Below are positions 17,710-27,343 of a stretch of 64,000 bases of DNA, piece by piece; positions within the stretch are counted from its first letter, which is position 1; the number at the start of each line of letters is the position of its first letter. The stretch lies in contig NZ_QFZL01000007.1 in NCBI RefSeq assembly GCF_003171655.1, forward strand, positions 111,217 through 175,216. Direction: 5' to 3'. The DNA comes from Stakelama portus. GTDB lineage: Bacteria; Pseudomonadota; Alphaproteobacteria; Sphingomonadales; Sphingomonadaceae. The notes beneath the pieces were generated by a model, which worked only from the letters and a program-made list of their open reading frames with translations, was not told the origin of the DNA and searched no databases. Both the position numbers and the translations under genes were made by a program.

Positions 17710-18093
17710 ATGTTCAGCCATGTGATGCTCGGCGCCAATGATATTGACGCGTCAAAGGCCTTTTACGACGCCGCCCTCGGCGCGCTGGGCGTTGCGCCGG
17801 GCCGCGTCGATCCCAAGGGGCGCGTCATGTACATGCACAATGGCGGCATTTTCATGCTGACCAGGCCGATCGACGGCGAACCGGCCTGCCACGCCAATGG
17901 CGGCACGCTCGGCTTTGCCGCGGAAAGCCCCGAAGCCGCCGATGCGTGGCATGCTGCCGGTCTGGCGGCGGGCGGCACCGCGATCGAAGACGCACCGGGC
18001 GTGCGCGAAGGCTCCGGCCTCAAGCTCTACCTTGCCTATCTGCGCGACCCGGCGGGGAACAAGGTGTGCGCGATGCACCGCCTGCCCGCCTGA
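17710..18093 (+). CDS. VOC family protein in the formaldehyde operon
   Basis: A 127-residue VOC protein: HVMLGANDIDASKAFYDAAL starts the fold, and YLRDPAGNKVCAMHRL closes it with a Cys where metal-binding members have Glu. It lies between frmA and the S-formylglutathione hydrolase gene with spacings of 13 and 25 bases. This order is common in alphaproteobacteria, which suggests a link to formaldehyde or glutathione metabolism. Its reaction is unknown. Confidence 0.85.
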   Translation: MFSHVMLGANDIDASKAFYDAALGALGVAPGRVDPKGRVMYMHNGGIFMLTRPIDGEPACHANGGTLGFAAESPEAADAWHAAGLAAGGTAIEDAPGVREGSGLKLYLAYLRDPAGNKVCAMHRLPA

Positions 18094-18118
18094 TCGGTTC
18101 GCACGATGGAGATTGCCG

Positions 18119-18961
18119 GTGAGCTTCGAAACCCTATCGACCAACAAATCCTTCGGCGGCGTGCAGGGCGTTTACAAACACGCCTCGAACGTGACCGGCA
18201 CCGACATGATTTTTTCGGTCTATGTCCCGCCGCATAAGGGCGACGCGAAGCTGCCGGTGCTGTGGTATCTTTCCGGGCTCACCTGCACCCATGCCAATGT
18301 CACCGAAAAGGGCGAGTTTCGCGAAGCCTGCGCCGAACATGGCGTGATCTTCGTCGCGCCCGACACCAGCCCGCGCGGCGACGATGTGCCCGATGACGAA
18401 GGCTATGATTTCGGCAAGGGCGCAGGTTTTTATGTCGATGCGACGCAGGAGCCATGGTCGGCCAATTTCCGCATGCGCAGCTATATCGAGGAAGAACTGC
18501 CCGCGCTGATCGCCGCGCAGTTTCCGATGGCCGATATGGCGCGCCAGTCGATCACCGGCCATTCGATGGGCGGCCATGGCGCGCTGACCATCGGGCTGCG
18601 CAACCCCGACCGGTTCCGCTCCATCTCCGCCTTTGCGCCGATCGCATCGCCGCTCGCATGCCCCTGGGGCGAAAAGGCGCTGAGCGGATATCTCGGCCCC
18701 GACCGCGCGGACTGGCGCCCCTATGACGCCTGCGCGCTGATCGCCGATGGCGCACGCGTTACCGAACTGCTGGTCGATCAAGGCGATGCCGACAATTTCC
18801 TCGAAGGGCAGCTCAAACCCGAATTGCTCAAGGCCGCGTGCGCCGACGCGGGGATCGATCTCACGCTGCGGATGCAGCCGGGATACGACCACAGCTATTA
18901 TTTCATCTCGACCTTCCTCGGCGAACATGTCGCCTGGCATGCCGAGCGGCTCAAGGCTTAG
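18119..18961 (+). CDS. fghA: S-formylglutathione hydrolase
   Basis: A 280-residue esterase-D-type alpha/beta hydrolase that splits S-formylglutathione into formate and glutathione, the second step of formaldehyde detoxification. The nucleophile Ser149 is in GHSMGGHG, the Asp lies in LLVDQGDADNF, and the His in GYDHSYYFI. The Cys of LTCTHANV is typical of the family. The start is GTG 18119 with GGAGATTGCC upstream; the alternative upstream frame runs inside the previous gene. Confidence 0.95.
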   Translation: MSFETLSTNKSFGGVQGVYKHASNVTGTDMIFSVYVPPHKGDAKLPVLWYLSGLTCTHANVTEKGEFREACAEHGVIFVAPDTSPRGDDVPDDEGYDFGKGAGFYVDATQEPWSANFRMRSYIEEELPALIAAQFPMADMARQSITGHSMGGHGALTIGLRNPDRFRSISAFAPIASPLACPWGEKALSGYLGPDRADWRPYDACALIADGARVTELLVDQGDADNFLEGQLKPELLKAACADAGIDLTLRMQPGYDHSYYFISTFLGEHVAWHAERLKA

Positions 18962-18984
18962 GCGCGCGGGTCAGGTTCGATCCG

Positions 18985-19005
18985 CTTCGAGCGAAGTCGA
19001 GAACG
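18985..19005. repeat. Single REP-like core
   Basis: CTTCGAGCGAAGTCGAGAACG matches one arm of the repeat at 5713. It lies in the convergent gap between the hydrolase gene and the J-domain gene. No inverted partner is seen. Confidence 0.55.
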
Positions 19006-19018
19006 ATTCGAACCCGAC

Positions 19019-19645
19019 TCACGCAAATGCAGGCGCGCCCTTGAGCTGCTGATAGGCCGCGATCACGCGCTGCAATTCACCTTCATGGCTGCGATCCCCG
19101 CCGTTGCGATCGGGGTGATAGCGGCGCACCAGTTCCAAATAGCGTTTGCGCAACGCGGTCCGGTCCGCATCCTTGCCCAGTCCCAGCGTCTTCAATGCGC
19201 TGCGGTCCTGCGGGCTCAGCGGTCGACCGTCGTTGCGCTCGCCGCGCTGCGCCATGCCCGCCATCTTGTCCTTGAACCGCGCGCCGATCGCATCGAGCGG
19301 ATCGTGGAAATCGGACCAGCGCGGCGGGCGATCCGCGCCCCCGGTCGAGGCAAAGGCACGCGTCTCGCGTTCCCAGCCGGCATAGGGCCGCTGCGCGTCG
19401 TGAATCTCTTCCGCAGTCATTCCCGAGAAATAATTATACCCCGAATTGAACGCGCGCACATGGTCGAGGCACAGCCAGCGATAGGCGCCCGGCCCGTCCG
19501 AACCGCCGCCCGCGCCCTCTGCGGGAGGCGCGCGAAATTCGCCCGGTTCCTCGCAACCGGGGATGGCGCACAAGCGCCCGTTTGATTCCATCCTTCCGTG
19601 AAAACGGCTTCTTGGCCGTTCCTTCTTCGGCTGGCTTTCGGCCAC
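19019..19645 (-). CDS. J-domain (DnaJ-like) protein with N-terminal Cys/His module
   Basis: A protein of about 208 residues. The C-terminal 60 residues form a J domain with the essential HPD (RRYHPDRNGGD). The N-terminal part holds CAIPGCEEPGEF and CLDHVRAFNSGYNYF, a Cys-Cys-Cys-His set that could bind zinc. This alphaproteobacterial J-protein type is usually encoded next to bolA and often cobS/cobT; here it is divergent from bolA. It should stimulate a DnaK ATPase. I chose GTG 19645; a TTG at 19660 is also possible. Confidence 0.85.
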   Translation of the reverse strand: MAESQPKKERPRSRFHGRMESNGRLCAIPGCEEPGEFRAPPAEGAGGGSDGPGAYRWLCLDHVRAFNSGYNYFSGMTAEEIHDAQRPYAGWERETRAFASTGGADRPPRWSDFHDPLDAIGARFKDKMAGMAQRGERNDGRPLSPQDRSALKTLGLGKDADRTALRKRYLELVRRYHPDRNGGDRSHEGELQRVIAAYQQLKGAPAFA

Positions 19646-19680
19646 GCGACACCCTTGCAAAAACGCCCTATATAGGCGCG

Positions 19681-19974
19681 ATGAATGACATCGCTACCGG
19701 CCCCATCGCACAGCAAATCGAAGCGCGGCTGACCCGCGCGCTTGTCCCCACGCGCCTCGCCGTGATCAACGACAGTGCACAGCATCGCGGCCATATGGGC
19801 GACGACGGATCGGGCGAAAGCCACTTCACCGTCGACATCGTCAGCCCAGTTTTCGAGGGCAAGAATCGCGTCGCGCGCCAGCGCCTGGTCAATCAGGCGC
19901 TCGCCGATTTGCTCGCGCGCGACATTCATGCGCTCGCCATCCGCACCCGCACGCCGGACGAAGATGGCGTATAA
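19681..19974 (+). CDS. bolA: BolA family protein
   Basis: A 97-residue BolA-type protein: IAQQIEARLTRALVPTRLAVIND at the start, then the class motif HRGHMG and SHFTVDIVSPVFEGKNRVARQRLVNQAL, which forms the helix-turn-helix-like region with the conserved His. BolA proteins pair with monothiol glutaredoxins in Fe-S and iron regulation. It is separated by 35 bases from the divergent J-domain gene and overlaps the following GST start. Confidence 0.9.
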   Translation: MNDIATGPIAQQIEARLTRALVPTRLAVINDSAQHRGHMGDDGSGESHFTVDIVSPVFEGKNRVARQRLVNQALADLLARDIHALAIRTRTPDEDGV

Positions 19975-20671
19975 TCTCTGGTACTGGCCGGGCATTCAGG
20001 GCCGCGGCGAGTTCGTCCGCCTGCCGCTCGAAGCGGCCGGCATCGCCTATCGCGATTGCGCGCGCGAACTCGGCGCCGACGCGCTGATCGCCGACATGCG
20101 CAAATATGACCGCCGCGCGCCGTTTGCGCCGCCCTATCTCGAGCTCGACGGCATGGCGATCGCACAGGTCGCCGCGATCCTGCTATTCCTTGGCGAGCGG
20201 CATCAGCTCGCGCCGTCGAATATGAAGGACCGGCTGTGGCTGCACGAATTGCAGCTGACGATCGTCGACTTCGTGGCCGAAGTGCATCAGGTCCACCACC
20301 CGGTCGCCACCGGCCTCTATTACGAAGATCAGAAGGACGAGGCACTGCGCTGTGCCGCGCAGTTTCGCGATGCGCGCATGCCCAAATTTCTCGGCTGGTT
20401 CGAACGGGCCGCGCAATCCAATCCGGGCGAATGGCTGATCGACGGCACGATGAGCTATGCCGATTGCTCGATCTTTCAGCTGATCGAAGGGCTGCGCTAT
20501 ATGTTCCCGCGGCGCATGGCGACGCTCGAGCCGACGATCCCCGGCCTGATCCGGATTCACGGACTGGTCGGCGAGTTGCCCGGCGTCCGCAGCTATCTGG
20601 CAAGCGACCGGCGGCTGCCGTTCAACACCGACGGTATCTTTCGCCATTATCCGGAACTCGACGCCGAATGA
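19964..20671 (+). CDS. Glutathione S-transferase
   Basis: A 235-residue GST of the sigma/mu-like type. YNLWYWPGIQGRGEFVRLPLEAAGI carries the Tyr and Arg that serve as the glutathione site in such enzymes; DGMAIAQVAAILLFLGE holds the Gln-Ala equivalent of the Q-S clamp; and MSYADCSIFQLIEGL is the N-cap motif of the helical domain. The ATG lies within the last four codons of bolA, so the two are translationally coupled. The substrate is unknown. Confidence 0.85.
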   Translation: MAYNLWYWPGIQGRGEFVRLPLEAAGIAYRDCARELGADALIADMRKYDRRAPFAPPYLELDGMAIAQVAAILLFLGERHQLAPSNMKDRLWLHELQLTIVDFVAEVHQVHHPVATGLYYEDQKDEALRCAAQFRDARMPKFLGWFERAAQSNPGEWLIDGTMSYADCSIFQLIEGLRYMFPRRMATLEPTIPGLIRIHGLVGELPGVRSYLASDRRLPFNTDGIFRHYPELDAE

Positions 20672-21105
20672 CCAGCCGTGCGCAACGTCCCGCAGCGCGC
20701 ATCCTGCTGCTCGACCCGGCGGATCGCGTGCTGCTGTTTCGCTTTACCCCCGCCGATCGCCCGCCCTTCTGGTGCACGCCGGGCGGTGCGCTCGATCCGG
20801 GCGAAGCCTATGCCGCCGCCGCGCGCCGCGAATTGTTCGAAGAATGCGGGATCGCGGTCGATTGCGGTCCGGAAGTCGCGCAGCGTGTGGTCGAATTCAC
20901 CACGCTCGAACAGGTCCCGGTGCTCGCCGACGAACGCTATTTTCTGGTTCGCACATCCACAAATGTGATCGATACGTCCAATCATACCGCGCTCGAACAA
21001 CGGGTAATGCGCGAATGGCGCTGGTTCACCCGATCCGAGCTCGCCGGCTGGCCCGAAGCGATTTTTCCCGAAGACCTCCCCCAAATGCTGGAGCAACTGG
21101 CATGA
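20668..21105 (+). CDS. NUDIX hydrolase
   Basis: A 145-residue NUDIX protein. The Nudix box runs from GGALDPGEAY to RRELFEECGI (about residues 38-60), matching G-x5-E-x7-R-E-U-x-E-E-x-G-U. It hydrolyses a nucleoside diphosphate linked to another group; the exact substrate is not readable. It starts with an ATGA overlap with the GST stop and its own stop overlaps the pirin gene, so the set is one operon. Confidence 0.9.
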   Translation: MTSRAQRPAARILLLDPADRVLLFRFTPADRPPFWCTPGGALDPGEAYAAAARRELFEECGIAVDCGPEVAQRVVEFTTLEQVPVLADERYFLVRTSTNVIDTSNHTALEQRVMREWRWFTRSELAGWPEAIFPEDLPQMLEQLA

Positions 21106-22001
21106 CCGAAGATTTCTTTACTCAGACGATCACGCCCACCACGCATGATCTGGGCGGGTTCAAGGTGCACCGCACCCTGCCCTCGCGTCCGCGCACCATG
21201 GTCGGCCCGTTCATCTTCTTCGACCAGATGGGACCCGCGCATCTGGAGGTCGGCAACGGCATCGACGTGCGCCCGCATCCGCACATCAATCTCGCCACGG
21301 TCACCTATCTCTATGGCGGCGCGATCGACCATCGCGATTCGCTCGGCACCTTTGCCCGGATCGAACCGGGCGCAGTCAATCTGATGACCGCAGGGCGCGG
21401 CATCACGCACAGCGAACGCTCGCCGGGGGACGAGCGCGCAAAGGGGCCGGAACTGTCGGGCATTCAGACCTGGCTCGCGCTGCCCGAAGCCGATGAGGAA
21501 CGCGATCCCGCCTTCGAACATGTCGCCGCCGCCGACCTGCCGATGATCACCGACCATGGCGTCCGCGCGCGCGTCATCATGGGCAGCCTGTGGGGCGTAT
21601 CGGCACCGACCACGACCTATGCCGACACGATTTATGCCGACATCATGGTGATGGCCAACGGCAGCATCCCAATCGACGCAGCGGCTGACGAACGCGCGCT
21701 CTATGTCGCGGTCGGCGATGCAAGTTTCGACGGCATGCCGCTTCAGCAAAAGACGCTCTATGTCCTGCGCCCGGGCACCACCGGCACGCTGACGTCGCAG
21801 CGCGGCGGGCGAGTGATGCTGTGCGGCGGCGAAGCCTTTGCCACGCCACGCCATGTCTGGTGGAATTTCGTATCCTCGCGCCGCGACCGCATCGATCAGG
21901 CCAAACAGGATTGGAAAGCGGGCAACTTCCCGGTCGTCCCCGATGACGACAAGGAATTTATCCCTATCCCTGAAGTGCCTAAGACCGTAAGCTATCCCTA
22001 A
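21102..22001 (+). CDS. Pirin family protein
   Basis: A 299-residue bicupin of the pirin family. The N-terminal cupin has HPHINLATVTYLYGGAIDHRDSLG with the metal-ligand His residues, then MTAGRGITHSERS, the pirin signature. The C-terminal end carries the WWNFVSSRRDRI motif typical of this branch. Bacterial pirins act as quercetinase-like dioxygenases or redox sensors. ATGA overlap with the NUDIX gene shows coupling. Confidence 0.92.
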   Translation: MTEDFFTQTITPTTHDLGGFKVHRTLPSRPRTMVGPFIFFDQMGPAHLEVGNGIDVRPHPHINLATVTYLYGGAIDHRDSLGTFARIEPGAVNLMTAGRGITHSERSPGDERAKGPELSGIQTWLALPEADEERDPAFEHVAAADLPMITDHGVRARVIMGSLWGVSAPTTTYADTIYADIMVMANGSIPIDAAADERALYVAVGDASFDGMPLQQKTLYVLRPGTTGTLTSQRGGRVMLCGGEAFATPRHVWWNFVSSRRDRIDQAKQDWKAGNFPVVPDDDKEFIPIPEVPKTVSYP

Positions 22002-22034
22002 CAGAGCATCTGCCATTAACCAGCGGAGGGGAGA

Positions 22035-22946
22035 ATGGCCGACTTCGACTTGCGACGCGTCGATTTGCCGACGGGCGTTTCGCTCGATGTCGCGGTGGAA
22101 GGCGATCCGGCCAATCCCCCGGTGATCCTGCTCCATGGGTTTCCCGAAAGCCATCGCACCTGGCGTTATCTGATTCCGGAACTCGCGCGCGATCATTTCG
22201 TCCTCGCGCCCGATCAGCGCGGCTATGCCCGTTCCTCCAAGCCGGAAGGCAAGGCGAAATATGCGCCGCACGAAATCCTGGCCGACCTGATCGCGCTCGC
22301 CGACCATTTCGATATCGGCAAGTTCACGCTGTTCGGCCATGACTGGGGCGGCGCGATCGCGTGGATGGCGGCGATCCTGCGGCCCGATCGCGTGGCGCGG
22401 CTGGTCATCCTCAACGCACCGCATCCGACTCTATTCCAGCGCAGCGTGATCGAGGATCCGGCTCAGCGCGCGGCGAGCCAATATATGCGCGCATTGCGCG
22501 ATCCGGGCTTCGAAAAGAATTTCACGGTCAAGGGCGCCGAGAAATTTCTCGACGTCACCTTCGCCAACCATGTCGAAGGCGGCATCGATCCCCGGGAACG
22601 CGCTTTCTATCTCGACCAATGGTCTCAGCCGGGCGCGTTGACCGCGATGCTCAACTGGTATCGCGCGAGCAACATCGAAGTCCCGCCCGTCGACGCAAAG
22701 ATCGACAAGCCCACTTTCCCCATTCCCGATCTGCCGCCGGTGGCGATGCCGACGCTGGTGATATGGGGGATGAAGGACCCCGCGCTGCTGCCGTGCCAGC
22801 TCGACGGTCTGGCGGATCATGTCCGCGATCTGACCATCGTCCGCGTGCCCGATGCCGGGCATTTCATCCCCTGGGAAAAACCCGACGCCGTGATCGCGGC
22901 CTTACGCCCCTGGCTGGCGGCGCAAACCCATCTGGCGAGCGGCTGA
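22035..22946 (+). CDS. Alpha/beta hydrolase, epoxide-hydrolase-like (copy 1)
   Basis: A 303-residue alpha/beta hydrolase. The oxyanion motif HGFPESHRTWR and the nucleophile elbow GHDWGG with Asp103 instead of Ser are the signature of epoxide hydrolases and haloalkane dehalogenases. The acid Asp is near DPALLP and the His is in AGHFIPWE. The HGFPE motif favours epoxide hydrolase. The substrate is unknown. It is followed 10 bases later by a paralogue with the same layout. Confidence 0.85.
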   Translation: MADFDLRRVDLPTGVSLDVAVEGDPANPPVILLHGFPESHRTWRYLIPELARDHFVLAPDQRGYARSSKPEGKAKYAPHEILADLIALADHFDIGKFTLFGHDWGGAIAWMAAILRPDRVARLVILNAPHPTLFQRSVIEDPAQRAASQYMRALRDPGFEKNFTVKGAEKFLDVTFANHVEGGIDPRERAFYLDQWSQPGALTAMLNWYRASNIEVPPVDAKIDKPTFPIPDLPPVAMPTLVIWGMKDPALLPCQLDGLADHVRDLTIVRVPDAGHFIPWEKPDAVIAALRPWLAAQTHLASG

Positions 22947-22956
22947 GGGAGGGACC

Positions 22957-23892
22957 GTGGCAAGCACCTCCCCCGATGCGGTTAACCTGAGCGGTCAGGC
23001 GGTTGCGTTGCCAACGGGCGTCACGCTGAATGTCGCAAGCTTCGGCGATCGCGATGCGCCCGCCGTGATCCTGCTGCACGGCTTTCCCGAATCGCACCGT
23101 GCCTGGCGCCATCAACTGCTTGCGCTGGGGCTATCGCATTTCGTCATCGCGCCCGATCAGCGCGGCTATGGCCGATCGTCCAAACCGCTCGGGGTCGAAG
23201 CCTATGACGCAAAGCTGCTGATGGACGACGTCGTCGCGCTTGCCGATGCCTTCGGCCTGCGCGAATTCACGCTGATCGGCCATGATTTCGGCGGATCGCT
23301 GGCATGGTCGACGGCGATGCGCTTCCCCGATCGGGTGCGTCGGCTGGCGGTGCTCAACGGCCCGCATCCGCTGATCATGCAACGCAGGTTGATCGACGAT
23401 CCTGCCCAGCGCGCCGCCGGCCAGCCGATGCGCAAATTCCGGCAGATGGCAAGCGATGGCGACCCGAGCGAAGCGGAACTGGAAGCGTTTTTCCATTTCT
23501 TGTTCGTCGAACATCTGCAGGCCACGGTATCCGACGCCGAACGCGAACGCTATTTCGCCGAATGGCGCGATCCGGGCCGGATGACGGCGATGTGCAACTG
23601 GTATCGCGCCGCGCGGATCTTCGTTCCCCCTCTGGGCGAAGATACGGCCCGGCCCGAATGGATCGACGGCCCCTTTCCGATGATTTCCCAGCCGGCATTG
23701 GTGTTGTGGGGCATGCGCGATCGCGGGCTGCTGCCCAGCCTGATGGATGGGCTGGAGAATCTGGCGCCCGATCTTACGGTGCTGCGCTTCCCTGAGGCAG
23801 GGCATTTCCTGCCATGGGAAGCGCCCGAGGAAGTGAGCCGCGCATTGACCAGCTGGCTCCGCCGGACCCCGATAAAACCCTATCAAAGCTGA
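22957..23892 (+). CDS. Alpha/beta hydrolase, epoxide-hydrolase-like (copy 2)
   Basis: A 311-residue paralogue of the preceding enzyme: HGFPESHRAWR, nucleophile Asp110 in GHDFGG and His in AGHFLPWE. Both share segments such as APDQRGYGRSSKP, so they arose by tandem duplication, but they differ at many residues and the duplication is not recent. The start is GTG 22957 after a strong GAGGGAGGG site. The stop overlaps the convergent DUF2332 gene by ten bases. Confidence 0.85.
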   Translation: MASTSPDAVNLSGQAVALPTGVTLNVASFGDRDAPAVILLHGFPESHRAWRHQLLALGLSHFVIAPDQRGYGRSSKPLGVEAYDAKLLMDDVVALADAFGLREFTLIGHDFGGSLAWSTAMRFPDRVRRLAVLNGPHPLIMQRRLIDDPAQRAAGQPMRKFRQMASDGDPSEAELEAFFHFLFVEHLQATVSDAERERYFAEWRDPGRMTAMCNWYRAARIFVPPLGEDTARPEWIDGPFPMISQPALVLWGMRDRGLLPSLMDGLENLAPDLTVLRFPEAGHFLPWEAPEEVSRALTSWLRRTPIKPYQS

Positions 23893-24950
23893 TCCGCACC
23901 GCCCGTTTCGATCGCTGCGATCCATTGTCCGTGCGCATGCGCGCTCGCCAGCAGCGCAAAACCCTCCGCCCCGGGCCAGCTGCGCACTCGCACCTCCTGC
24001 CGTTGGCGCACGCGATCGGGCTCCATCATCACCCATGCCAGCGGCCGTTCCGGACTGGCCCCGGCACCTGCCCGCGCCATCGCCGTTTCGATCCGCTGCC
24101 GCCCCGATTGCGGCAGATATTGCCAGACCACCGAATGCATCAGCACGCGCGTCACGCCTTCGTCCTGCGGTTCGGCCAGCCGCGCGTCGAGCCAGTCGGC
24201 GGCATCGGCAGCCTCGATCCGCACCGGTCGTTCGCGAATCATCGCGATTGCCCGCTCCAGCCGCGCCTGCCGTTCCGGCTGATCGGCCCAGATATAGGCG
24301 GCCAGCCGTGTCGCGGCGGCAGGATCGCGCACGTCGATCGGGCGCACATCGCATCCACGCACGCTTTCGATGCGGACCGGCACGTCGGGCGGCGGAACCC
24401 CGCGCCATTCGGGCCGGATCGTCACCGGCGATTCGCCGGGCCCCACCGTCACGCCGCCCAGATCGAAACGATAGCGATCGATCAACAAATTGAGCCCCGC
24501 GCTCGAACCGATTTCGAGCAACTCCATCCGCGGGCCATGCCGGCGCGCGATTTCGAGCAGCCCGGTCATCAATGCACCGGATCGCGCCGGTTCATTGGTC
24601 TGCGGCGGCCCGTCGAGCCAGGGGAAAAGCGCCGCGTCATGCCGGATCAGCGCGTCGGCCAGCACGATCGCAACCGCGTCGGGATCGACCAGTTCGCCCG
24701 AAAAGACGCGCGCCAGTTCGGGCGCCGCGCCGCTCTGCGCCAGCGCATGCAGCCCGCCGACCATACGCAGCGGCAATGCGTCCGCGGTCGGATCGCCCGG
24801 CCAGTTCAGGATATGCGCGCCGGTACGGCTTTCGGGCGTGACACATGCCGCCAGCACCGCGCAGATCCGCGCGGTGATCGGCGCGTCCATCGCCGCGCAA
24901 TAGCCCTGCTGGATCAGAAACGCCTCGCGATTTGCCGCTTCGTCCGCCAT
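23883..24950 (-). CDS. DUF2332 domain-containing protein
   Basis: A 355-residue protein of the DUF2332 family. Seen are [18 protein letters not shown] at the start, [21 protein letters not shown], which resembles a methyltransferase-like Rossmann motif, and [11 protein letters not shown]. The family is of unknown function and mostly occurs as single genes. I use the ATG at 24950 (MADEAANRE), 59 bases from the divergent hisG start; the open frame continues 14 codons upstream. Confidence 0.85.
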   Translation of the reverse strand: MADEAANREAFLIQQGYCAAMDAPITARICAVLAACVTPESRTGAHILNWPGDPTADALPLRMVGGLHALAQSGAAPELARVFSGELVDPDAVAIVLADALIRHDAALFPWLDGPPQTNEPARSGALMTGLLEIARRHGPRMELLEIGSSAGLNLLIDRYRFDLGGVTVGPGESPVTIRPEWRGVPPPDVPVRIESVRGCDVRPIDVRDPAAATRLAAYIWADQPERQARLERAIAMIRERPVRIEAADAADWLDARLAEPQDEGVTRVLMHSVVWQYLPQSGRQRIETAMARAGAGASPERPLAWVMMEPDRVRQRQEVRVRSWPGAEGFALLASAHAHGQWIAAIETGGADQL

Positions 24951-25009
24951 TGCCGTCCTCCCCAGGCTTGTTGCGCCCGCGCCGCCCCCCAAGTAAAGCC
25001 CCGCTGCTC

Positions 25010-25672
25010 ATGACCGATCCGATCATCCTCGCCGTGCCCAAGGGGCGCATATTGGAAGAAGCGCTGCCGCTGCTCGCACAGGTCGGCATCGTTCCCGAAC
25101 CCGATTTCGGCGACAAGAACAGCCGCGCCCTGCGCTTTCGCACCAACCGGCCCGATATCGACCTGATCCGCGTGCGCGCGTTCGACGTCGCGACCTTTGT
25201 CGCGCATGGCGCCGCGCAGCTCGGGATCGTCGGGTCGGATGTGCTCGCCGAATTCGATTATTCGGAGCTCTATGCGCCGGTCGATCTGGGCATCGGCCAT
25301 TGCCGCATCTCAGTCGCCGAACCCGCCGATCTGGCGGCAAAGGACGATCCGCGCGGCTGGAGCCATGTCCGTATCGCGACCAAATATCCGCACATCACCC
25401 GCGCGCATTTCGAAAAGCGCGGCGTTCAGGCCGAATGCGTCAAACTGAACGGTGCGATGGAGTTGGCGCCCAAGCTGGGGCTTGCCCCGCGCATCGTCGA
25501 CCTCGTCTCGTCGGGCCGCACGCTCAAGGAAAACGGACTGGTCGAAGTCGAAGTGATCGAGAATGTCACCTCGCGGCTGATCGTCAATCGCGCGGCGTTC
25601 AAGACGCGCGCGGCCGAAGTCGTCCCGCTGGTCGACGGTTTCCGCAAGGCCGTGGAAAGGGACGCGGGGTGA
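25010..25672 (+). CDS. hisG: ATP phosphoribosyltransferase, short form
   Basis: A 220-residue HisG of the short type, which lacks the C-terminal regulatory domain and works with HisZ (not in this window). It catalyses the first step of histidine synthesis. Motifs include [26 protein letters not shown] and the phosphate-binding [14 protein letters not shown] near residue 164. Its stop overlaps the hisD start in a GTGA. Confidence 0.95.
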   Translation: MTDPIILAVPKGRILEEALPLLAQVGIVPEPDFGDKNSRALRFRTNRPDIDLIRVRAFDVATFVAHGAAQLGIVGSDVLAEFDYSELYAPVDLGIGHCRISVAEPADLAAKDDPRGWSHVRIATKYPHITRAHFEKRGVQAECVKLNGAMELAPKLGLAPRIVDLVSSGRTLKENGLVEVEVIENVTSRLIVNRAAFKTRAAEVVPLVDGFRKAVERDAG

Positions 25673-26958
25673 TCCGCCTCGACGCCACCGCACCCGATTT
25701 CGCCGCCGCCTTCACTGCGCTGGTCAATGCGCGGCGCGAAGCCGACGAAGATGTCGCGCGCGACGTCACCGCGATCATCGCGCGCGTCCGCAACCAGGGC
25801 GATGTCGCGCTGGCCGAACTGACCGCCAAATTCGACGGCCATGATCTCGATGCCGGGGGCTGGCGCGTCGAACCCGGCGTCTGCAAGGCGGCGTTCGACA
25901 CGCTTGATCCCGAGCTTCGCAGCGCGCTCGAACTCGCCGCGACTCGTATCCGCGCCTATCATGCCGCCCAGCGCCCGGCCGACAGCGACACCACCGATGA
26001 TGCCGGCATCCGGCTCGGCGCGCGGTGGCGCGCTGTCGATGCCGCGGGCGTCTATGTGCCCGGCGGGCGGGCGGCCTATCCCTCGTCGGTGCTGATGAAC
26101 GCGATTCCCGCAAAAGTGGCGGGCGTCGAACGGCTCGTCATGGTCACCCCGACGCCAAAGGGAGAGACCAACGCGCTCGTCCTCGCCGCCGCGCATCTTG
26201 CCGGCGTCGATGAGGTGTGGCGCGTCGGCGGGGCGCAGGCCATCGCCGCGCTTGCCTATGGCACCGACAAAATCGCGCCGGTCGATGTCGTCACCGGTCC
26301 CGGCAACGCCTGGGTCGCCGAAGCCAAGCGCCAGCTTTACGGCGTGGTCGGCATCGACATGGTCGCCGGACCGAGCGAGATCGTCGTCGTCGCCGACGGC
26401 ACGAACGATCCCCGATGGATCGCCGCCGACTTGTTGAGCCAGGCCGAACATGATCCGACCAGCCAGTCGATCCTGTTCACCGACGATGCCGCTTTCGCCG
26501 ATGCCGTCGCGCGCGAAGTCGATGCCCAGATCGCAACGCTCGCCACCGGCGCGACGGCGCGGACGAGCTGGGATGCGAACGGCGCGATCATCCTGGTTCC
26601 GACGCTGGCCGACGCGATGCCGCTGGTGGATCGCCTCGCGCCCGAACATCTCGAACTTGCCTGCGACGATCCCGAAACGCTGTTCGCACAGGTGCGCCAC
26701 GCCGGATCGGTGTTCCTTGGCCGCCACACGCCCGAAGCGGTCGGCGATTATGTCGCCGGTCCCAACCATGTGCTTCCCACCGGGCGTCGCGCGCGTTTCG
26801 CGTCGGGCCTCTCGGTGCTCGATTATATGAAGCGCACCAGCTTCCTTGCGCTCGATGCGGCGGGCCTCGGCGCGATCGGCCCGGCGGCGGTGGCGCTGGC
26901 AGAGGCAGAGGGCCTGCCCGCCCATGCCCGCTCGGTGGCGATCCGGCTGGGCCAATAG
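25669..26958 (+). CDS. hisD: Histidinol dehydrogenase
   Basis: A 429-residue zinc enzyme that oxidises histidinol to histidine in two NAD-dependent steps. The signature [19 protein letters not shown], the zinc-binding segment [13 protein letters not shown] and the [10 protein letters not shown] motif are all present, as is [15 protein letters not shown] with the catalytic His. It begins with GTG inside the hisG stop, so the two proteins are translated together. Confidence 0.96.
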   Translation: MIRLDATAPDFAAAFTALVNARREADEDVARDVTAIIARVRNQGDVALAELTAKFDGHDLDAGGWRVEPGVCKAAFDTLDPELRSALELAATRIRAYHAAQRPADSDTTDDAGIRLGARWRAVDAAGVYVPGGRAAYPSSVLMNAIPAKVAGVERLVMVTPTPKGETNALVLAAAHLAGVDEVWRVGGAQAIAALAYGTDKIAPVDVVTGPGNAWVAEAKRQLYGVVGIDMVAGPSEIVVVADGTNDPRWIAADLLSQAEHDPTSQSILFTDDAAFADAVAREVDAQIATLATGATARTSWDANGAIILVPTLADAMPLVDRLAPEHLELACDDPETLFAQVRHAGSVFLGRHTPEAVGDYVAGPNHVLPTGRRARFASGLSVLDYMKRTSFLALDAAGLGAIGPAAVALAEAEGLPAHARSVAIRLGQ

Positions 26959-27029
26959 CCGCCGATTTGCACGCACGCCGCACGCCCCCTATCTTTCTGA
27001 AGTAACAAGAGAAAGACAGGAGAGCCGTC

Positions 27030-27293
27030 ATGGCCGGCGGATGGGCGCGCGATGGCGCGGTACAGGATCAGATCGACGATACGGTAAGCGATGCCGTGTC
27101 CGAAGCCCGCGCGCGGATGCCGACGGGCGAAAGCCTCGAATATTGCGCGCTGTGCGGCGAGGATATTCCCGAAAAGCGGCGCAAGGCGCTGCCCGGCGTG
27201 CGGCTGTGCGTCGATTGCCAGGCCGAACGCGACCGCGCGCATCGCGCCGGCGGCTTCAATCGACGCGGCAGCAAGGACAGCCAGCTGCGTTAA
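27030..27293 (+). CDS. DksA/TraR-type zinc-finger protein
   Basis: An 87-residue protein with a four-Cys zinc finger, CALCGEDI and CVDCQAERD, preceded by a coiled-coil-like region. This matches the short DksA/TraR C4 family that binds RNA polymerase or is of unknown role. It lacks the long coiled coil of full DksA. AGACAGGAGAGCCGTC gives the ribosome site. It stands between hisD and nusB. Confidence 0.85.
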   Translation: MAGGWARDGAVQDQIDDTVSDAVSEARARMPTGESLEYCALCGEDIPEKRRKALPGVRLCVDCQAERDRAHRAGGFNRRGSKDSQLR

Positions 27294-27343
27294 GCGCCTT
27301 TTGCTTTGCCTTGTGCGCGGCGCGCCCCTATCTGGCCCCGATC

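Noticed and set aside
22035..23892. Haloalkane dehalogenase annotation for the two Asp-nucleophile hydrolases
   Set aside because: HGFPE and the overall pattern favour epoxide hydrolases; the halide-stabilising Trp pair could not be identified with confidence.
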